A stretch of 64,000 nt of DNA from JABWCK01 sp043822385 (GCA_043822385.1 JBDRBT010000015.1:1-64000), one strand, 5' to 3'; positions 39,282 through 47,827 are shown, counted from the first letter of the stretch. Translations and numbers: made by a program. The notes: generated by a model from the sequence alone, not told the origin.

Positions 39282-40589
39282 TTAGTTTGAATAGCAGTTT
39301 CCATCAAAGAAACAATTGGTTCCTGTTGGGCAGCCGCAGGTAAAGCAGTCGGGCCAAAGAATTCCCCCGAGGCATATGTTTGGTTGGTTTGTTGAACACT
39401 GGAAGTTTTGTGTGCCGTCTTGACAGTTGTATTGTGTTTGTGGTAGGGGTTTTATTACGTTTGGATATTGAATTACGGGGGTTGTTACGTTAGCCAAACA
39501 AGTATCGCGAGTGTTTGGAAACGGCAGGACTTTAAGCGACCGAGCTGTTTTGACGTCTATTATTACGGCCATACTTTGGTTGTTTCCTTGCCTGAGGTCC
39601 TCCATTTCTTGGTTGTATCGTTCTTCTGCAGCAATCGCTGCTTCCTGAAAAGACTTTGTGCCAGTTGCGGTAGTTTCAATGAACGTTACGCTAGAACTGT
39701 TTCGGTCGTTGCGAACTGCGACAAACGCGTGTCCTGGAACAATAATTATTATTGGTTCTAGCCCTATTTTTTCGAATATTGCTGCGTAAAGAACTGTTCC
39801 GTCAATGCAGTTAGCGTTCTTTGTTTCTATTGATTCGAAAGGCAAGCGCACGTTTTGCGAGAAGTCTTTAGGATCGCCGAACGTAATTAGGCTGTTAACG
39901 TAAGACATTCCGTGTGCCTGCAGAGTTTCGTAAACCGCTTGTGCCTGCTGCATCGTAAGAAGCGCTTTTTCCTCGTCGGTCTTGCCTGCATAACCCTGGT
40001 AGTCAGAAAACGCTCGGTTCGGCATTAATTCTTTTGCAGCAGAAATAACTTTTTCTACACACGGATCGTTAGGGGTTACCCACTGTGCTGCAAGGAAAGG
40101 CACGAAAACAGTTTCGTTACCGAATTCTTTTACAAAAACAAGCTGAGTTGCGGAAGTTATTCCAATATCCTGCACTGCAGAATAAACCTGTTGGCCGTTT
40201 TTCTCTGCGGCATAACTGACTTGCGCGGTTTGGTACTCGCGGTTTTTGTAAAGCTTGTCTTTGAACGCGAGAGTGAACTGTAGTACCCTAATTTCGTTTG
40301 GTTTGAGGAAAACGGTTTGTGATGCTTTTTCGCTCCATTCTGGAATTTCTACAGTTATTATGTAATTTCCTTCTTCGTTTCCATTTCGTACTTCACAGAA
40401 AGTTGCGCCCATTTGAGTTTGAGTGAATATTATTACCGCGGGGTTAAGTGGCGAGTCCGTGTTGCATGAAAGCTGGAAAACTCCTGGCGGAGCGGTGTTA
40501 GTGGTTTCTCCTGTTTGATTCTCTTCCAAGCAACCCACTGTTAAAAGCATTAACGCCAGCAGTGCGAGTGTTTTGTTCATCTTACGCAT
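39282..40589 (-). CDS. Exported lipoprotein with transglutaminase-like core and Cys-rich C-terminus
   Basis: 435 residues from ATG 40589. Signal MNKTLALLALMLLTVGCLEE with lipobox TVGC, then a beta region, then ANCIDGTVLYAAIFEKIGLE with catalytic-type Cys and VPGHAFVAV with His: the core of transglutaminase-like proteases. The final 70 residues have about ten cysteines (CFTCGCPTGTNCFFDGNC), forming a disulfide-rich tail. The upstream frame extension overlapping the TrmB-like gene is not used. Extracellular. Confidence 0.8.
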   Translation of the reverse strand: MRKMNKTLALLALMLLTVGCLEENQTGETTNTAPPGVFQLSCNTDSPLNPAVIIFTQTQMGATFCEVRNGNEEGNYIITVEIPEWSEKASQTVFLKPNEIRVLQFTLAFKDKLYKNREYQTAQVSYAAEKNGQQVYSAVQDIGITSATQLVFVKEFGNETVFVPFLAAQWVTPNDPCVEKVISAAKELMPNRAFSDYQGYAGKTDEEKALLTMQQAQAVYETLQAHGMSYVNSLITFGDPKDFSQNVRLPFESIETKNANCIDGTVLYAAIFEKIGLEPIIIIVPGHAFVAVRNDRNSSSVTFIETTATGTKSFQEAAIAAEERYNQEMEDLRQGNNQSMAVIIDVKTARSLKVLPFPNTRDTCLANVTTPVIQYPNVIKPLPQTQYNCQDGTQNFQCSTNQPNICLGGILWPDCFTCGCPTGTNCFFDGNCYSN

Positions 40590-40627
40590 TAACAAAAAGC
40601 GGTTAAAAAGCAGTTCGACTCTCGTTT

Positions 40628-41365
40628 TTATTTTGAATGTGAGTTCGTCCACATGAAGTCGAAGAATTCTTTGTAAGTGTCTGCAGCGCGCTTGTTTTCA
40701 ATTAAAATTGCTTCGGGTGGATTGCTCCAGAGAATTATAGCTATCTTGTTTCCGTAAACATTAGTTACTACTGGAGACTTGACGCGCATTGGAATGCTTT
40801 TTACTTGCCTGTATTTTGCGGATTTCAGTGAGCGTCCTTCTCGCACAATGCTTTTTACTGGAATTTTGTTTTTTTGTAGTGTTGAAATGAATTTTCTAGC
40901 GAATAACGGCATGCTTTCTTCAACTTGTCCTTCTGACCCGAAAATGCGGTTTAATTCCTTGCTTCGAACAATGTCTTCTAAAACCGTCCTTACCCCCTCT
41001 AACCCTTTGTATAGGCGCACGTTTTCTTCTAGCTTTGCTGCAGAGTGTTTCTTCTTTAATTCTGGCAGTATTTCTTCTATTGCCGAAATTTTTCTGTGCA
41101 GGAAGCTCTGTAGTTTTTCAGGGTTTGACGGTTGAAACCACTTTACCGTTCCTATTTTTACGTAAGAAACAAATCCCTTGCGTATAAGTGAATTTAACGC
41201 GTTGTACGTGGAACTCCGGTCTAAACTAGCTTCTTTAGCGGTTTTTCCTGCTTTCAAAGAGCCTTGTTCTAATAAAGTTAAGTAGACTTTAGCTTCATTT
41301 TCAGTTAAAATTTCTCGCAGTGCGTCTAAATTAGTTGTCATTTGTTGTAGAATGTTCTGCAACAT
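40628..41365 (-). CDS. TrmB-family transcriptional regulator
   Basis: 245 residues. N-terminal winged helix: TENEAKVYLTLLEQGSLKAG, AGKTAKEASLDRSSTYNALN, SLIRKGFVSYVKIGTVKWFQ is the classic TrmB DNA-binding domain. A coiled coil (SFLHRKISAIEEILPELKKK) and an effector-like C-terminal domain with ILIENKRAADTYKEFFDFMW follow. TrmB regulators respond to sugars. Divergent from the asparagine synthetase gene and lying upstream of the lipoprotein gene, either of which could be its target. Confidence 0.88.
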   Translation of the reverse strand: MLQNILQQMTTNLDALREILTENEAKVYLTLLEQGSLKAGKTAKEASLDRSSTYNALNSLIRKGFVSYVKIGTVKWFQPSNPEKLQSFLHRKISAIEEILPELKKKHSAAKLEENVRLYKGLEGVRTVLEDIVRSKELNRIFGSEGQVEESMPLFARKFISTLQKNKIPVKSIVREGRSLKSAKYRQVKSIPMRVKSPVVTNVYGNKIAIILWSNPPEAILIENKRAADTYKEFFDFMWTNSHSK

Positions 41366-41411
41366 TGTTATAAATGCTTTGCTCGAGTCTTCTTGAAGGG
41401 TGTGGTTTGAA

Positions 41412-42341
41412 ATGAATGGAATGCAAAGGATAGATCGTGTGAATGCAGCGCTTTACGAGGGCGCGTTGGAATACTTTCTTTCAAACGGCTTTACTTGGGT
41501 TGAAACTCCCACTATCACTAGCATTACAGGTGCTTGCGAGAATGTTGACACTCTTTATGCTTTAGACCACTTTGGCAAGCAAGCGTTTTTAGCGCAAACC
41601 GGCCAGCTTTATTTGGAAGCGAAAATTCCTGTTCACGAGAAAGTTTGGACTACTATTACTAGTTCCAGGGCTGAATCAAAAATTGATGATAGGCACTTGA
41701 ATCAATTCACGCTTTTAGAATTCGAGAGGCAAGGTGATTTTGAGGTTCTCTTGTCAACTATGGAAGAGTTAGTTCACTCAATGGTAAAGCGTGCATTAAC
41801 TAAAACTGGAACTGATTTGAATTACTTGAGCCGCACTAGTCATTGCGAGGATTATTTGAAGCCTTTTGCTCGTTTGAGTTACGATGACGCGGTTGAATTG
41901 TGCGGAGTAGAGTGGGGCGCTGATTTGAAGCACGAGGATGAAATGAAAATTGTTTCAGAGTACAATCAGCCCGTGTTTATTACGCGTTTTCCGCGTGAAA
42001 TAAAGTTCTTTAACATGCGCGTTAATCGTGAGAACCCTGAGATTGTTAATAGTGCTGACTTGATAATGCCTTTTTCTGGAGAAAGCGCTGGTGCAGCAGA
42101 ACGCGAGAACGACTACGACTTGCTGGTTAAGCGTCTTTTAGAGAGCAGTATGTACGCAATGCTTTCTAAGCGCGGTGTTACTATGAAAGAGTTTGAGGAT
42201 TACTTGAATACTGTGAAAACCAACCCGATTTTGCATTGTGGGGCTGGAATTGGTTTCTCTCGCATTTCCCAAAGCGTTCTAGGGTTAACCGACATAAAGA
42301 AAACAACCGCTTACCCCTTAACTGCTCAAACACTGTTTTAA
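41412..42341 (+). CDS. AsnRS-like asparagine synthetase (archaeal AS-AR type)
   Basis: 309 residues: the class II synthetase core without an anticodon-binding domain. Seen: FLSNGFTWVETPTITSITGA, KQAFLAQTGQLYLEAKIPVH, TSSRAESKIDDRHLNQFTLL (motif 2), EYNQPVFITRFPREIKFFNM and HCGAGIGFSRISQSVLGLTD (motif 3). These match the archaeal asparagine synthetase related to AsnRS, which amidates aspartate using ammonia and ATP. True asnS is present at 6.5 kb, so both roles are covered. ATG 41412 is preferred to an upstream GTG. Overlaps rnp4 by 4 bp. Confidence 0.82.
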   Translation: MNGMQRIDRVNAALYEGALEYFLSNGFTWVETPTITSITGACENVDTLYALDHFGKQAFLAQTGQLYLEAKIPVHEKVWTTITSSRAESKIDDRHLNQFTLLEFERQGDFEVLLSTMEELVHSMVKRALTKTGTDLNYLSRTSHCEDYLKPFARLSYDDAVELCGVEWGADLKHEDEMKIVSEYNQPVFITRFPREIKFFNMRVNRENPEIVNSADLIMPFSGESAGAAERENDYDLLVKRLLESSMYAMLSKRGVTMKEFEDYLNTVKTNPILHCGAGIGFSRISQSVLGLTDIKKTTAYPLTAQTLF

Positions 42342-42637
42342 TTCTTGTATTTTTTTGTTCTTCGCTTTACGCCGCACTTGATGCATTCTAGGACGATGAA
42401 TTTGTTTTTTGAGTCAAGTCGTTTTTTTACTGTAGCTCCAAAAACAAAGGGAGTGCCGCATTTCCTGCAGAATTCTTTACCACCTAGACGAACGCGGTGC
42501 CTCATTCCTATTCGCCGCGCTAAGTCAACGTAGCGTAAAGCGAGTTTTTCGTCTTTACTCCACATTTTTTTCGCTAGAGCTAATAGTTTAGTGCAGCGTT
42601 CTTCGGCTATTTTTCTAGCGTCTATTCCTTTTTTCAC
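42338..42637 (-). CDS. rnp4: RNase P protein component 4 (Rpp21-like)
   Basis: 99 residues. N-terminal helices GIDARKIAEERCTKLLALAK and LALRYVDLARRIGMRHRVRL precede a zinc ribbon: FCRKCGTPFVFGATVKKRLD ... FIVLECIKCGVKRRTKKY (C-x2-C ... C-x2-C). It is the Rpp21/Rpr2 subunit of RNase P, which removes tRNA 5' leaders, and lies beside tRNA-Ile. Convergent with the asparagine synthetase gene. Confidence 0.9.
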   Translation of the reverse strand: MKKGIDARKIAEERCTKLLALAKKMWSKDEKLALRYVDLARRIGMRHRVRLGGKEFCRKCGTPFVFGATVKKRLDSKNKFIVLECIKCGVKRRTKKYKN

Positions 42638-42700
42638 TAGAAGTCTTACAATGTTTCTTTTTAAAAACTTGAACTAGCAAAATAATTCGTTGCTATTAAT

Positions 42701-42837
42701 GGGCTTGTAGCTCAGCCTGGTTTAGAGTCGCGTTAAAGCGCGCTGGAACGCCAGTCTTATACGACGCTCAAAGAAATTAAGTGCTTTGAGTCGGCTGAGA
42801 CAGCTGGACGTCGAGGGTTCAAATCCCTCCAGGCCCA
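42701..42837 (+). tRNA. tRNA-Ile(UAU) with two introns
   Basis: Acceptor GGGCTTG (42701-42707) pairs with CAGGCCC (42830-42836), A73 at 42837. T-arm GAGGG-TTCAAAT-CCCTC. Anticodon stem is CCAGT (42751-42755) with GCTGG (42803-42807), loop CTTATA-A, so anticodon UAU reading AUA. The gene is 137 nt, about 61 too long. A canonical 37/38 intron, about 42762-42801, contains the hairpin CTCAAAG/CTTTGAG. A second insertion of about 21 nt (42728-42748) sits after the D-stem GAG; its removal gives GAGCGCCAGT, a perfect D-stem to anticodon-stem junction. Splice sites are approximate. A UAU anticodon is unusual in archaea, most of which use a modified CAU. Confidence 0.7.
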
Positions 42838-42869
42838 CTCCTTTTATTCTGCTTTTTCGTTCTTTTTTC

Positions 42870-43379
42870 ATGTTTAAGGCTAAGGATTCTTTTACTCTGG
42901 CTAACGCTGCCTTGGGGGTAATGGCAGTAGCGTTCTTGTCTTTTGGTTACTTGGTTTCCTTTTCACTAATTTTGCTAGCAATATTGTTTGATTTTTTTGA
43001 CGGCTACCACTCTCGCAAGACGAAGACGTCTAATGATTTCGGCAAGCAGTTAGATTCTCTTGCCGACACGGTTTCTTTTGTTGTAGCGCCTGGCTTAATC
43101 GTGTTGTTTTCAGTTACGAACAAGGTTTTTGAAGTCGAGATTGTTTTATTCGCTTTGCTTTCAGTGATTGTTTTCGTGATGGCTGGTTTGACTCGCTTGG
43201 CTAAATTTAATTTGCAAAAGAATTCGAAAGTGTATTACGGCTTGCCGGTTCCTTACGCTGCCTTATTCTTCATGGGTTTGACGCCGTTCCTTGGTTTTAA
43301 CCCGGTTTACGCTGGTGTTTTAGGTCTAGTTATTGCGGGTTTAATGGTTTCCAACATTAAAGGCAGGAAGCTAGCTTAG
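42870..43379 (+). CDS. CDP-alcohol phosphatidyltransferase family protein
   Basis: 169 residues from ATG 42870, with five or six membrane helices. Active-site motif D-x2-D-G-x2-(A/S)-R-x8-G-x3-D-x3-D reads DFFDGYHSRKTKTSND with FGKQLDSLAD, all four aspartates present; Ala of AR is Ser. The family makes archaetidylserine, archaetidylglycerol or inositol lipids; size and TLANAALGVMAV with VYYGLPVPYAALFF are like phosphatidylserine-synthase-type members. The tRNA gene is 32 bp upstream. Overlaps the Nudix gene by 9 bp. Confidence 0.85.
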   Translation: MFKAKDSFTLANAALGVMAVAFLSFGYLVSFSLILLAILFDFFDGYHSRKTKTSNDFGKQLDSLADTVSFVVAPGLIVLFSVTNKVFEVEIVLFALLSVIVFVMAGLTRLAKFNLQKNSKVYYGLPVPYAALFFMGLTPFLGFNPVYAGVLGLVIAGLMVSNIKGRKLA

Positions 43380-43781
43380 CTTTTGTTTTAATGCTTCTTT
43401 AATTGCTTGTTTTTCTTCCTTGAAAAAAAGTTTTTTTAATGCTTCTTCAGGTGGAAACCACTGCACTTCAATTATTCCTTCATCCATAGCGTCTAGAGTG
43501 AGTTCAGCGTTTTGTTTTGTTTCAACAAAAAAACTAGTTACGTTTTGAGCGTGTTTTCCTTTTACTTCATAGTAATACACTTGTTTTGGTTCACTGGCTT
43601 GAGTTATTCCTGTTTCTTCTCTTAATTCGCGTTTAAGTGTTTCTTCCAGAGTTTCGTTGTCGTCTACTCCTCCTTTAGGCAAGCGCCAGTAAAACCTTGT
43701 TTTAATTCGGTCTTTTCTTTTAGCTAGGAGAATTCTCTGGTTGTTGAAAATAATTATTTGAACGCGTTTTTCAGTCCTCAT
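43371..43781 (-). CDS. Nudix hydrolase
   Basis: 136 residues from the ATG at 43781. The Nudix box GVDDNETLEETLKRELREET plus GI is intact (G, E, RE and EE ligands). The beginning RTEKRVQIIIFNNQRILLAK and RFYWRLPKGG are standard strands. Likely hydrolyses a nucleoside diphosphate derivative; substrate unspecified. An in-frame ATG 24 codons earlier gives a basic leader without similarity. Convergent with the phosphatidyltransferase gene. Confidence 0.87.
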   Translation of the reverse strand: MRTEKRVQIIIFNNQRILLAKRKDRIKTRFYWRLPKGGVDDNETLEETLKRELREETGITQASEPKQVYYYEVKGKHAQNVTSFFVETKQNAELTLDAMDEGIIEVQWFPPEEALKKLFFKEEKQAIKEALKQKLS

Positions 43782-43880
43782 TTCGTTAGTCAATAGTTTT
43801 TTTCCAAATAATAAGGAATTCTTTTTAGTGATTTTGCGTTCTTTTAAAAACACTAGGTTTGTTTATTATTAGGGGATTTT

Positions 43881-44813
43881 ATGAAAAAATTATTATTGTT
43901 TGTTTTATTAGCAAGTCTTGTTTTTGCAGTCGGAACTAACAATAAAAATGCGGAAAAGACTTATGCCGCAGAAATAACTGGGCTAGTAAATTCCGTTAGA
44001 GTGGTTACCGCGCCTTTAGTTGCTAGGGGCGAAATCAATGCATCTGTTTCGGTTATCCGTTCAAAAACGCTTATTCAAAACCAGCTGCAGACCGTAGACG
44101 CGCTGAGAGTTAAGTATAATGCTAGTAATTTAAGAGTTAGAGTACGGGAGTGTAACCGTGAAGCAAATTGTGTTTCTTCTTTACAAAGGAACGTGGTTGC
44201 TTTTATTCACGCTCACTGGAATGGCTTCAGCAAGATTTTTGATGAATTAATTGAGCTTGGTTTCCCTGAAAGTAAAATAAATGAAATGAAGGACTATTTA
44301 CAAGCGCAGAGGGCCGCTATTTCCAATACTACTAATAAAACTGAAGTAAGAGAAATACTTGATTCCACTAATGAAAAGTTGCGTGAATTCAGGCGGGAAG
44401 CCCTTAGGTTCATGCTTGACTACAAAGAAGACCAAGCAATCAATAATACTACTGAGATTTTAGGTAAGCTCGAGCAAGTGCGTTTGCAGTTGGTTGAGCG
44501 TGGGATTAACGTGACTGTTTTCGATGAAGCAGCTAATCGTGTGCGTGTACAACTGCGTGTTATTGAAGATGATTCACAAGGTTTGGTTTTAGAGTGGGCT
44601 GAGCTTTACCGTTTAAAGTATTCCTTGCGTTCTTTAAAGCAAGTAGTTCTCAAGAAGATTAACAACCAGCCTGTAACGCCTTCTGACTTGAATGCCAGTG
44701 TTTCTGAAGATGTTTTATTGAATGCGGTTCCAGAGATGGTTCACGCTGAAGTAGTGCAGGCATTTAATAACGGCGAATTAAAGTCGGTTTCTGAAGATTC
44801 TGAGGAGGATTGA
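43881..44813 (+). CDS. Secreted helical protein, unknown
   Basis: 310 residues. Signal peptide KKLLLFVLLASLVFAVG, then an alpha-helical, charged, coiled-coil-like body: EITGLVNSVRVVTAPLVARG, LRVRVRECNREANCVSSLQR, then NATEVREIL-like helices (ILDSTNEKLREFRREALRFM) and RVQLRVIEDDSQGLVLEWAE. Two cysteines in one loop could form a disulfide. Family not recognised. The final residues EDSEED overlap the lipoprotein gene region by a few bases, so the two form a unit. Confidence 0.65.
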   Translation: MKKLLLFVLLASLVFAVGTNNKNAEKTYAAEITGLVNSVRVVTAPLVARGEINASVSVIRSKTLIQNQLQTVDALRVKYNASNLRVRVRECNREANCVSSLQRNVVAFIHAHWNGFSKIFDELIELGFPESKINEMKDYLQAQRAAISNTTNKTEVREILDSTNEKLREFRREALRFMLDYKEDQAINNTTEILGKLEQVRLQLVERGINVTVFDEAANRVRVQLRVIEDDSQGLVLEWAELYRLKYSLRSLKQVVLKKINNQPVTPSDLNASVSEDVLLNAVPEMVHAEVVQAFNNGELKSVSEDSEED

Positions 44814-44818
44814 TTATT

Positions 44819-45028
44819 TTGAAGCGGTTTGTTTTTGGTTTATTGGTTATTTCAGTATTTTTGTTGGGTTGTTTGCAACAGCCGGCTTCCCCAACCGCCA
44901 CTCCTACTCCTGAGATATCTACGGATTTTGCGGGAGATATTGATAACACGGTTAACACCCTGGATTTTAATATGGATTTAGGTAGTGATTTGAATTACAC
45001 TGACGACGATTTAAGCGTTTTTGATTAA
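44819..45028 (+). CDS. Small lipoprotein
   Basis: About 69 residues. Signal KRFVFGLLVISVFLLGC with lipobox LLGC, then a Thr/Pro-rich linker (ASPTATPTPEISTDF) and an acidic tail rich in Asp (DLGSDLNYTDDDLSVFD). TTG 44819 is chosen: GGAGG lies 10 nt upstream; an alternative TTG at 44810 is too close to it. Exported and lipid-anchored by inference; function unknown. Overlaps the convergent nucleotidyltransferase gene by 4 bp. Confidence 0.6.
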   Translation: MKRFVFGLLVISVFLLGCLQQPASPTATPTPEISTDFAGDIDNTVNTLDFNMDLGSDLNYTDDDLSVFD

Positions 45029-46212
45029 GTTTCAAGTAATTCGCTTTTATCCAAGTCGAGGGAAAGCTCACCTTCAACAATCGAGTTAGCTTTTATCTTG
45101 ATAAATGGCCATATTTTGCTTCTGCTTAACACGCGAGTTCTTTCTCCTATAACGCAGTCGTGACCAATTATTACCAGGTCGTCTATCTTGCAGTTTTTTT
45201 CTATTGACGTGTTGTAGTCGATTATTGCGTCGTAAATTCTGCTGGCTTCACCTACTTTAGTATTCTCGAATAAAATGCTTCCAGAAACCGTGGAGTCTTT
45301 ACTTATTTCAGTTCCCTTCATTAAGTGAACGTAAGGCCCGATAATGCAGTTGTCACCTATTTTGCAGTTGTCTTCAATTATTGTTGGGCCGCGTATTACC
45401 GCGTTTTCACCTATTTCCACGTTTTTCCCTTTAATTACTTGTTCGTCTGAACCGTTTTTGATTAGTAACTCCATTGCTAGCTTGTTTGTTTCAATGTAAG
45501 TTTCTGCAGTTCCAATGTCTCCCCAAATTCCTTCAAAAACTAGTCCGTGCAAAGGAATTTTTTCAACGTAATGCTGCCACAAGTCTCCGGGCCGGTCTGC
45601 TTTTTCTCCCTTCTTGTGTTTTTCTTTAATGTATTCCGGCAAGTGCTGATTAACAAATTCTTCAGAAAGCCGGTAAATCAAGGTTGAAGCTAGTTTAGAT
45701 TTTGCTTGTTCTACTTTAGGTTTTTCCTGGAAAGCGGTTATGCGCTTGTTTTTGTCTACTATACCTATTCCGAATTGTTCCACTAAGTTTTTGTCTTTCA
45801 AGTTGTACAACGCAATGCTTGCGGGGTGTTCGTGCTTCATGTGTTTCAAGTCAAGACCGTAAACAAAATTATCTCCACCGACCACTAAGCATTCTTCCTT
45901 GATTTTCTTTTTTTCTATTACGTAGTTTATTGCTCCAAGCCCGCCTAGTTTATTCGAGTCGTTAGCGCTTTCTTCAAAACAATAATCTATTTTTACCCCG
46001 TATTTTTCACCGTTACCAAAGTATTTTTGTATTGCTTTTTGCTTGACGTTCAAGCCGACTGTTATTTCTTTTATTCCCGAGTCCTTCAACATTTCCACTA
46101 AGTATTGCATTACTGGCTTGCCTGCAACTGGAAGTAATACTTTGGGTCGTTTTAGAGTAAGCGGGTAAAGGCGAGTTGAATAGCCTCCTGTTAACAAAAT
46201 TGCTTTCTTCAA
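45025..46212 (-). CDS. Sugar-1-phosphate nucleotidyltransferase with left-handed beta-helix
   Basis: About 395 residues. Signature KKAILLTGGYSTRLYPLTLK (GGx3TRLxPLT with Tyr in the place of the usual Gly-Gly-Ser), KPVMQYLVEMLKDSGI, VVGGDNFVYGLDLKHMKHEH. The C-terminal beta-helix has hexapeptide repeats (GENAVIRGPTIIEDNCKIGD). Similar to archaeal glucose- or mannose-1-phosphate nucleotidyltransferases; the base/sugar are not determinable. TTG 46212 with upstream GGTGAT is chosen; an upstream extension overlaps the next gene. First of a reverse cluster with the DUF2090 and RHH genes. Confidence 0.88.
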   Translation of the reverse strand: MKKAILLTGGYSTRLYPLTLKRPKVLLPVAGKPVMQYLVEMLKDSGIKEITVGLNVKQKAIQKYFGNGEKYGVKIDYCFEESANDSNKLGGLGAINYVIEKKKIKEECLVVGGDNFVYGLDLKHMKHEHPASIALYNLKDKNLVEQFGIGIVDKNKRITAFQEKPKVEQAKSKLASTLIYRLSEEFVNQHLPEYIKEKHKKGEKADRPGDLWQHYVEKIPLHGLVFEGIWGDIGTAETYIETNKLAMELLIKNGSDEQVIKGKNVEIGENAVIRGPTIIEDNCKIGDNCIIGPYVHLMKGTEISKDSTVSGSILFENTKVGEASRIYDAIIDYNTSIEKNCKIDDLVIIGHDCVIGERTRVLSRSKIWPFIKIKANSIVEGELSLDLDKSELLET

Positions 46213-46220
46213 ATTAAAAA

Positions 46221-47060
46221 TCACCTTTTCTTGTTTTTGTTCCACACACTAATGAATTCTTCATAATTCCTGCTGATTTCTTTAATTGCTTTTTTCCTGT
46301 TAATTTTTCCTTCATTAAGTTTTTTGAGTGGGTTAGCGAAAACCGTTCTGCCTACAGCGAAGCCAATTACTCCCTTGGTTTTCGCGCCTATTTTCACCCA
46401 CTGTTTAGTTTTTGCTTTAGTTTCGCCGCGACCTAGAATTATTATTCCTTCACAAGGCACATTGGAAACTAGTTTTACTAGTGTTTTGCATTGTTTTAGC
46501 GAGCTAACTCCCTCTAATTTCCATATTGTTGGTTTTATTCCTGCTTGCTGGATTTGTTTTATTGCGTGAATCATTAACGCCGGTCTTATTTTTTCCTCGT
46601 AATTCTTTATCTTCTTGACTGGTTGCACTACCATTTCAAGCAAGAATTTTTTCCCGTGTGTTTCTAGTTCACTGCTAACTTTCTTTAATGCCTTTAACTG
46701 CTTGAAATTATTCGCGGTTGGATTAAAGCGAACTAGCGCTTTGCAGTAATCCGGATTTATTTTTTTTATTCGTTGCAGCCAATTTTTGTATTGAATCGTG
46801 AATTCTTTGCAACCGCTTTTTTCCAGCGTGTACAAGGTAATAATTCCCCTTTTTTTCGCGTTTAAAAGTATTTCTTTGCCGTATTCTTCATCAACTAGTA
46901 TTGCGCCTTTTCCGCCAGCTTTTTTCCTTGAAGCGAGGAATGCCTCGTAAATTATTTTTTTTGCTTCACGCAAGAATTTTTTCTGCTTTTCAGTCGGTTT
47001 TTCGCCGCTGCTTTTAATTAAGGAAGATCTGTGGTCGAAAGGTAAAATAAACAATTCCAT
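46221..47060 (-). CDS. DUF2090 aldolase-like protein
   Basis: 279 residues. A TIM-barrel of the DUF2090/IolC C-terminal type: MELFILPFDHRSSLIKSSGE, GAILVDEEYGKEILLNAKKR, FLLEMVVQPVKKIK and the substrate-lysine-like WKLEGVSSLKQCKTLVKLV with IIILGRGETKAKTKQWVKIG. Related to 2-deoxy-5-keto-gluconate phosphate and similar aldolases. Located between two nucleotidyltransferase-type genes, so a sugar-phosphate substrate fits. Function not proven. Confidence 0.75.
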   Translation of the reverse strand: MELFILPFDHRSSLIKSSGEKPTEKQKKFLREAKKIIYEAFLASRKKAGGKGAILVDEEYGKEILLNAKKRGIITLYTLEKSGCKEFTIQYKNWLQRIKKINPDYCKALVRFNPTANNFKQLKALKKVSSELETHGKKFLLEMVVQPVKKIKNYEEKIRPALMIHAIKQIQQAGIKPTIWKLEGVSSLKQCKTLVKLVSNVPCEGIIILGRGETKAKTKQWVKIGAKTKGVIGFAVGRTVFANPLKKLNEGKINRKKAIKEISRNYEEFISVWNKNKKR

Positions 47061-47066
47061 TACAAT

Positions 47067-47810
47067 TCACCCGTAGTGTTTCCATTCTCCTGAATAATTA
47101 TAACCCATTAATTTTCCTTGTTTTGCTAACAAAGGTAAAAGGTTTTTTTCGAAGCTGGTTGTTTTTGAATTAATGTAATTGAATACTTGGGGCTCGCATA
47201 AAGCAACTCCTGCATTAACTAAGTTAGTGTCTGTAGCTGTGGGTTTTTCTTCAAAGTCAATTACTTTAGATCCCATTAATTTAGCTACGCCTAATTCAAG
47301 GGGTTTTTTTGCTTCAGCCAGCGCGATGGTGCATGCGCCTTTGTTTTTGTTATGAAAGTCCTTGAAGTCGTTTAAATCTAGTTCTTCATATGAAACGTCA
47401 GCGTAACTCAAAAGAAAGGTTTCTTTCAGCAAGCCTTGTGCTTTTTCTAGTGCTAGGGCTGTGCCTTTTCCTTCATCCCAAACGTATTCTATTTTTATTC
47501 CGTGAAAATTTTTCAGCAAGTCAATGATTTTCTGGCTGTTTGTGCTTAAAGCAAGTATTACTCGCGTGAAATTGTTTTTTTTCAAGTAGTTTAGTATTTT
47601 TTCTAGTGTTGTTAGCCCGCCTTCTTTTTTCAATGCGTTTTCAGGTTTACCGCATAATATTAACGCGCTCATTTCTTGTGTTTTACCTAGTGATTTTTCT
47701 AGTAGCAGGCTTATTGCTTGAGACCGGTTCCTAATGCTGTTGCTGCCTACGGTAGAATCGATTTTTTTCAGGAGTTTGTCGTTGATTGTTATTGTTATTC
47801 GTTCAACCAT
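47067..47810 (-). CDS. Ribbon-helix-helix protein fused to a degenerate nucleotidyltransferase domain
   Basis: 247 residues. Residues 1-45 are a RHH DNA-binding domain: MVERITITINDKLLKKIDST then SIRNRSQAISLLLEKSL. Residues 50-247 align with sugar nucleotidyltransferases (TTLEKILNYLKKNNFTRVIL, YVWDEGKGTALALEKAQGLL, VIDFEEKPTATDTNLVNAGV) but the nucleotide-binding loop GxGxR is degenerate (LILCGKPENALKKEGG). Activity is therefore doubtful while sugar/nucleotide binding may be retained. A transcription factor that senses a nucleotide sugar is a natural inference. Divergent from the phosphohexomutase gene at 47.9 kb. Confidence 0.78.
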   Translation of the reverse strand: MVERITITINDKLLKKIDSTVGSNSIRNRSQAISLLLEKSLGKTQEMSALILCGKPENALKKEGGLTTLEKILNYLKKNNFTRVILALSTNSQKIIDLLKNFHGIKIEYVWDEGKGTALALEKAQGLLKETFLLSYADVSYEELDLNDFKDFHNKNKGACTIALAEAKKPLELGVAKLMGSKVIDFEEKPTATDTNLVNAGVALCEPQVFNYINSKTTSFEKNLLPLLAKQGKLMGYNYSGEWKHYG

Positions 47811-47827
47811 TCACACCACTTAATAAA

